Shown in pieces: positions 58,168 through 64,000 of a stretch of DNA of 64,000 bases (positions are counted from its first letter, which is position 1; each line of letters opens with the position of its first letter). This DNA comes from Macrolepiota albuminosa (Eukaryota; Basidiomycota; Agaricomycetes; Agaricales; Agaricaceae), in contig JAMWFC010000113.1 of NCBI GenBank assembly GCA_027475525.1, positions 1,786,001 to 1,850,000 on the forward strand. Direction: 5' to 3'. The translations under genes were made by a program, and so were the position numbers. The notes under the pieces are model-generated. The model saw nothing but the letters and a program-made list of their open reading frames with translations, was not told the DNA's origin and made no database searches.

Positions 58168-59643
58168 TTACCTGAGTTTCGAAGACCGTGGTGACATATG
58201 GGCTAGCAATGTCGCCGTCCATGATACATCGGCACCGCCGAGGGCATTTCGCGTCAAGTGCTGTGCAACGTTGTTATCTACACAAATGAAGCGCTTCTTC
58301 ATACCCCATCGTTTGTACATTGTGGTATTATCCGGTCCAATCGATGTTGGAAGGTCCGAGGGCATAATTATATCCCGATATTGACTCGGAGGAGCGTCAT
58401 TGCCAGCTGAGATCATATTTTTGTTGAGCCACAGGCCCACCAATCCAACGACTTCCTCATTCGTGAGGCTTTTCCAGAGTCCGCTCGTTCCCATAACCAA
58501 GAAGTCACCCGGTTTAACGTCAACCGTTGCGATCGATGGCTCAGCGGTGATTGGAGTTCCTAATGAAGATTCCAGAGGCGGGTCACCCATGAAGTCCTTG
58601 TGCAGTTGCCGTTGAACGTCAATGCTCCACTTATAAGGTCCAAGCCCGAATGCGCGAGACAGTCCAGGAGCCACTTCAGAAGTATGGTCATCCGAGAGGA
58701 CGTGCGCCGTGTACATTTGGTGGCCGGTATACTTGTGTACTGATTTCCTTCCGAGGACAGCTCGTGTACTACCGGTGTTAGCAACCCGTAGTTTGCGAGG
58801 CCCATGATCATAGAAAGCCACAATGGCTGAAGAACCGGGAATAGCGGCACCCATAGAATTAATGACAGACGGCTTTGAAAGTGGCCCCGGAGATCCTAGT
58901 AATTTAACGGGACGTTGTACCATGTAATCATCCAAGTCAAGGAAGGTTTGTCTCAGCGTTTGGCGGACGGCGTTCTCGAACCCGTCCTCTTCTTCCTCAT
59001 CGTACGCCATCAATGATCCCACATCGCTGTACTCATAACTATGTTGATACTTGGAGAATAGGCTAACGAGATTCCCAAGAACCGCTGCATGGAGATTTCG
59101 TGACAGCACCTCCATGTTGAGCCAACCTGAGCTGAGAAGACCTTCATGCAGGGTAAGAAGAGTCCAAGATGAGTTGGCAGACATTTTGTTGGACGAAAGG
59201 AGAGTGGCATCGAGACGGGGAGCTGAACTGAGTGATTGGCACATTAAGTATAAGAAAGGTTTTTCACTACTCGATTAGTTTTCTAACCTTGGCATGGAAG
59301 TAGAGTCGAAACGGCTAATTCCAGAGTTCCCTTCGATAGTGCCGTAACCTGCGAGTGCTCCAAGTCCTATCTTGACCATGGTCTGTTCGTCAGCTTTTTC
59401 TTTTCCTACATCGGGGTCCGAAGACCGAGATATATTGGTAGGTGTCGCAAGGAGCCTACCAGGCTGAGAAAGAAGTGTATAGATGATCAAACCAGGATCG
59501 TCTTCGGAAGAGTCAGCATGAATAACGCGTCGGGCGTAGAAAAGGGTGCCAACAGCAGCGACGGCAAAACCAAGGATAGGCCGCTGACGAGACTTTAGCG
59601 CCCTAAAGATACGGGGAGGCGAGTATCGAAATCTGGGCAGCAT
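58168..59643 (-). CDS. Degenerate PP2C protein related to pyruvate dehydrogenase phosphatase (Ptc5-like)
   Basis: Two exons (59643-59288 and 59227-58168) joined by a 60-nt intron give 471 residues. The N-terminus has a basic presequence and a hydrophobic helix (PILGFAVAAVGTLFYARR), suggesting the mitochondrial inner membrane. The C-terminal two thirds align by eye with mitochondrial PP2C phosphatases: GSSAIVAFYDHGPRKLRVAN, RAVLGRK, LSRAFGLGPYKWSIDVQRQL, EEVVGLVGLWLNKN and NVAQHLTRNALGGAD. Several metal-binding elements of the family are missing or changed. The DGHGG segment is absent, SDGLWD is TSGLWK, the segment between the LSDDH and LSRAFG motifs is shortened, and the final DD motif is lost. 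The frame is intact, so this is more likely a pseudophosphatase than a broken gene. Confidence 0.75.
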
Positions 59644-59787
59644 GATTGTAGAGGAACAACAATGACTCGCACGTCGTCAGCCAGGAAACGCAATCTAGCC
59701 GCCGGATGGGCCAAACACGAAGTGTTTCGACGGAGCAATGTCGGACATAGATGATCACATGACCCAATAATAACTTACCTCCATTCA
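59644..59787. promoter_or_regulatory. Shared promoter region of the Ptc5-like and PTEN genes
   Basis: 144 bp separate two divergent start codons, so the promoters must overlap. Confidence 0.5.
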
Positions 59788-61692
59788 ATGAGAAGCTTAA
59801 CAGACCACGTACGCCGTTTAGTCTCTGGAGACAAAGCTCGCTTCAAAGATGAGACACTCAACTTGGAGTTGGGTATGTAGCGTCGTTTGAATAGACTTTT
59901 AATCGACTCACGATGACAGATTTGGTGTATCTCACCGACCAAGTGATCATTATGGGCTATCCCGCAGACGGAGTGGAAGGTTGGTACCGCAATCGTCGTG
60001 AGGATGCCAGGAAATTCTTGGAGCACCGCCATGGCAAGAACTTCTGGGTCTTCAACTTCTGCCCAATTCTGGAGAACTCCTATGACAAAAGTATATTTGG
60101 TGGAAGGGTCAGCCGATTCCCATTCCCTGATCATCAGTAAGTGTATGTATGACATTCTTGGAGTGCCTTGGTTGATAATAACTTCTAAATGAGTGCACCT
60201 CCGCTGGCATTCATGCCTCTTGTGGCACGTGAAATGGGAGCGTGGCTTCACAGCAATCCTGAGCGAATAGCTGTCCTCCATTGCAAAGGCATGTATACAA
60301 GTTCCCGGCTCTGATCCTTCCTACTCAGACCACGCGTAGCTGGAAAAGGAAGATCAGGTACAATGGCCTGTACATATCTCCTTTCTCTTGACAGCCCTTC
60401 TCCCCCCAAACTCCAGCGCAGTTACAGCGCCAAGGAATGGGCTAAACTACGTGCGGAAGAAGTCATGTCCATTGTTCCTGACGATGATGAGGTTGAACCT
60501 GACTCTGAACCAAATCTCAACGTCAAGAATACTTCTGCCACTCCTTCATACTCCAAAACGCATCACACAGATACACTCAATGCAGTTCTAGATCTTCACA
60601 CCTCTCGGCGAATGAAGCGTCCCTCTTCACCGGGTAAGAAAGCAAAACAAGGCGTGAGTATACCAAGCCAAAGACGCTGGTTATACTACTGGGCACTTCT
60701 CCTCTCCCACACCGCCCCAGCACACTTGTGGGCAGTGCCACCTGTTCCCAGTCCCAAAGTAAGACTGACACAGATCACATTGCGTATGCGGCCGACGTCG
60801 ACTGCGAAAGCCGGCCTCGTACGCGCAGCAAATATTGTGCTAGAACGTACGAAAGGTCCAAAGAACGCTCCTGCGCATAAGAAAGCCCATGTGTGGGCAT
60901 CCCTGGCGCGATATGATGACGAGTTCATCGAATTGCTTGAGAAATGGGAAAGCAGAACACGCGACGAGAACGGGCGTATGGGGTTACGACGTCCTGACTC
61001 AGAACTATTTGTTGAAGAGGATATAAGAGACCTATTTAAGGATGGAAGGTGGGATAAGGGCAAGATGGTGAGGACCTTTGCTCGGATGGCTGCGACAGAC
61101 GACTCTGCGATCGCGCGAGAGAAAGGTGAGGGCAAGGTAACATCAAGACTCTGTAGGTTATGATCCCACTGATGTTGTATTTTCTTAGGATGACAGGATA
61201 AACGTCTACACATTATCTTCGCTTGATATACAAACTTGGAACACATTCCGAGACGAGCTCAAAACCGAAGAACAGCCGGACGACGTCGAAGGACCGGCCT
61301 CAGAAACTGTGTCATTATATGACGACACGTCAAGCGCCAAAGAACGTGGTATAGTTCTCGACGCTGGACGCGAGGTTCGCATCAAGCTTTACATGGGCCA
61401 AGTCTTCATGGGCTGGCTTTGGCTTATCCCCACTTTCCATATGACCCCCACATCAGTAGAAGGACCGACGAAATTTCGTTTAAAGCGCAAAGAACTCGAC
61501 TTCCCTCTTGGTCTTGGGAGTGCCATCATTGATGTGGAGATAGAGATGGAGTGGCTGCATCGGGGAGACACTGAGGTGGTACAACCTTTAGCCCCATCTG
61601 AACAGCTTGAAGATGGGGAAGAATCTGTAGCGGCACCCCTGGCAGCTCAAGTGTCTAGTGAATGTACGAATGTCCCTACAGAATCAGTATAA
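59788..61692 (+). CDS. PTEN-family phosphatidylinositol 3-phosphatase
   Basis: Five exons (59788-59872, 59920-60136, 60194-60288, 60340-61136, 61189-61692) give 565 residues. The start gives the PTEN-like opening VRRLVSGDKARF, followed by NLELDLVYLTDQVIIMGYPA and SRFPFPDHH. The catalytic loop is HCKAGKGRSG (residues 130-139), the CxAGxGR form specific to PTEN, with both lysines that bind the 3-phosphate. The enzyme would dephosphorylate PtdIns(3,4,5)P3 and oppose PI3-kinase signalling. A C2-like domain follows (WLYYWALLL, VRLTQITLRMR, IVLDAGREVRIKLYMG) with a low-complexity insert at about residues 165-230. The third intron has a GC donor (G|GCATGT) and splits the catalytic loop. Confidence 0.92.
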
Positions 61693-62764
61693 TGACTCGT
61701 GGGTCTTTTTCAAGCTCAAAGTATCCAAGTGCATGATTGATGTGTATCATGTAACTTCGCTGTTGATATGATATCGTGGCATATTGAATGTCGTAAAATG
61801 ATCATGTTTCTATTTACATGTGGAATTAATGTGGAATCAAGTACAAGCTAAATGCCGCGGAGCTACTCAGGCTGATGTTTAGTCTTAGTCTTGTATCAAT
61901 GGATGGAGTTGGGAGTCCAAATTGGCCACGACAGTACAAGACATACAGTGTGTAAAGTACCTAAACTCTGCGCTTTTGAATATCCGGATTTCAACTTCGA
62001 GATATCGTTCTTTTTCCTCTCCAAAACACCACTTCATTTCACGCTTAGTGAAGTTGCAAGGCGGGACGCGTCTACCCTGAGAAATACATCATAATTCAAG
62101 TGGGTTATTAAAGATTATTACAATCAAGTTTCGAAGCTTGAAGCTTGACAAGTATAAGGGAAGCCTTTCATGGGATTAGCTGAATGATGTACATACATCA
62201 GGATGACTGATTTCTCTCGTGAGCCACCTCGGAGTTAGGACATTTGTTTCCGTAAACATAACGTCGGCACAGCCTCTGGGAGGACAACCAAGTCCACTGC
62301 TATCACCAAATAGTACCAGTCTTTCCTTGGGAAACACTGAAAAAGGGACGCATTACTCCATTTCCAAGGCACAGATTTTTAACCAAAAAAGTCATCAAAC
62401 AAAGGAAAGTGGTCAAAAGCTTGCCAAGGAAGAGATGACAGGTTCTTTTGACCCTTTTCCCACCAGGAAACAGCTACAAAAACCTCTCAGTCCAGCAAGT
62501 GCTTCAGCACCTTCGAGCATAATTTAAATCATTGAGTACGACTACACCCCACACTCGAACGCATGGGCAATAAGTGATCATTAAAATTAAATATGCAACT
62601 AAATTGTACATTGCTTGCTTGAATGAACTGAATGGATAAAATACTACAGCCCAATGCCGCGGTTCATATGGATTTCATACCCAACGGCGATGGGCACACC
62701 CGGATGTCAAAACCCACCAAAAATTTCCATGTCCACTGCGTCCAAGGATATCAAGGGAAGAAAA
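61693..62764. other. Intergenic region between convergent genes
   Basis: 3' flanks of PTEN and the second cyclin. No supported gene; the frame at 62219-62527 (+) is low in complexity and not recognised. Confidence 0.45.
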
Positions 62765-64000
62765 TCAAGGCTTTGTCACCGCCTCAGCCTCGCGTTTCCG
62801 GCGTTCATGCACGACTTCTGCCTTCAGGCCAGGTAGATCGCGCTTCAAGTCTACGACTGTGTTTTCTGGCCAGCGCTCCAACACCCAGTGGCGCATGAAG
62901 GCACTGCACTACATTGAGGAGATAGCTTCAGTCAAATGCCGAAATCATCGCTGCGAAGCATACGCACCTTCAAATAACGCTTGTGAGCATATTTCTTAAA
63001 CAATGACTCGTGCTGGACGGGCTTCAGAATATAATTGATCATAATGTTAGCCGTAGGTAAGAGCTCCTCTTCAGAATATGTAGAATAGTGTTCCATGTTC
63101 GGAGTCTAACATTGCACATGTCAGGGCCTCAATCTTCGGCAAGGCGTCAACAATTGAAGACTTACCCATTCTTCGCGACCCAGCACTAACCTTCCGAGCC
63201 ACATCGCCGCCGCCGCTAGCAGCGATGGGAGCGTGCCCACAAGGCGCCACTCCAAGCAACCGATCTCAATTAAATATTTGCCCACAGTCCGTGCATGGAC
63301 ATCACAGTCATCCGCTTTACTACCGCGGCGAAGCCAGCCCATAGGACCAGGGTAGCGCAAGTCCCAGTCGAGCGTCTTTAGGATGTATCGCTCGGCTTTT
63401 AGGATTTCTGCTACGGTGTATTGCTTCTCTGCAAGGTGCGCAATTTCTGCGACGGAAGGCGCATAGGTTTCCTCAAATTTGGCTGCGATGAAGAATGCGG
63501 TAATTCCGACGAGCTGTAGTTTGGAGAGGGAGATGGGACGCAGGGAAAGGAAGCGATCGAGGATATTGGTAAAAAGGAAGAGGGTCTCTTGAAGGAGGTT
63601 GAAACGCGCGTGTACTTGTAGCACCCAATCGACTAGGATACCGCGTGCCTCCCAGTCAATTTCAGGTTGACTTGCCATATAGGCTGAGTTCGGACGCGTT
63701 TGTATCTACCAAAGTACGCGTCAGAGTGCGTAACTTATACCAGGACAACACGTACCTCGATCTCCTTGAGATAGATGCAGACTTCCGCAACATATTCGCT
63801 GACCATCATTGGGTCATCCCAGTCGCCCGCGTCGAGATCGTCCCACTCCTGTTTCTTTTCTTTTGTTGCATCGACCTCGACCTCTACTTCCTGGTCGAGG
63901 TCGACGAGCTCGGCGGCAATTCTATCTGCCTCAGCCTGAGAATCATCTTCAATTCGCCGCGTTGACTCCTCTGTATGACGTCTCTTTGCGGCTCTGTCGT
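62765..64000 (-). CDS. B-type cyclin, second paralogue (5' end outside window)
   Basis: The visible exons are 64000-63756 (open at the window edge), 63705-63166, 63105-62968 and 62908-62765. The cyclin box has ARGILVDWVLQVHARF, LFTNILDRFLSLRP and QLVGITAFFIAAKFEE. The C-terminal fold has NMEHYSTYSEEELLPTANIM and ends in a charged helix before the stop at 62765-62767. The two middle coding exons are exactly the same length (540 and 138 nt) as in the cyclin at 26158-28145, showing common descent. An acidic stretch (DDLDAGDWDDPMMVSEYV) precedes the box, as in the paralogue. The N-terminus with any destruction box is outside the window. Confidence 0.92.

Noticed and set aside
59775..60281. Minus-strand frame of 168 codons
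   Set aside because: It lies antisense to the first three PTEN exons and is a shadow of them.

Overview
The window looks like nuclear DNA of a mushroom-forming basidiomycete (Agaricomycetes). Genes are broken by many short introns, mostly 45-65 nt with GT...AG ends. The protein set is typical of that group: a BTB protein, an F-box protein, a secreted family-16-like glucanase and an Ngaro-type retrotransposon. Conserved eukaryotic housekeeping genes fill the rest. I did not recognise any tRNA or rRNA gene and I do not name a species.

Layout. 1-4089: right-hand part of a tyrosine-recombinase retrotransposon (gag-like, RT/RNase H, recombinase, then split direct repeats), ending 58 bp before a single-pass membrane protein gene (4148-5815, +). 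6.9-15.3 kb, all minus: BTB protein, conserved multi-pass membrane protein, oxysterol-binding protein and GH16-like enzyme. 16.1-20.1 kb (+): mitochondrial-type isoleucyl-tRNA synthetase. 20.3-24.8 kb (-): F-box protein and prolyl-tRNA synthetase. 26.2-28.1 kb (+): B-type cyclin. 30.7-32.3 kb (-): mitochondrial stomatin-like SPFH protein. 32.4-36.5 kb: a recent direct duplication of a C2H2+RING gene. 36.5-37.2 kb (-): small CBS-domain protein. 38.1-41.0 kb (+): MLH1. 41.2-49.3 kb (-): a very large Furry/Tao3 cell-morphogenesis gene, head to head with RPN1 of the 26S proteasome (49.5-53.3 kb, +). 54.6-56.6 kb: a small two-exon gene and a candidate receptor-like multi-pass membrane protein. 58.2-61.7 kb: a degenerate PP2C-family protein head to head with PTEN. 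62.8-64.0 kb (-): a second B-type cyclin, cut by the window end.

The most striking structure is a set of thirteen perfect tandem duplications. Their sequences are unrelated, yet every one has a period of exactly 77 bp. One lies at the start of the SPFH gene, six in the Furry/Tao3 gene and six in RPN1. The constant period, the perfect identity and the frame disruption of essential genes point to assembly joins where a k=77 overlap was left untrimmed, not to biology. Removing one copy restores plausible frames at the joins I checked.

The most biological observations are the complete 3' architecture of the Ngaro-like element with an ATGA stop-start overlap, the recent RING-gene duplication, the PP2C paralogue lacking most metal-binding aspartates, the likely dual-start prolyl-tRNA synthetase, a GC-AG intron inside the PTEN catalytic loop, and two short intergenic regions between head-to-head gene pairs. 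Exon boundaries were worked out by hand from reading frame, splice consensus and family similarity remembered from known proteins; no search was run.
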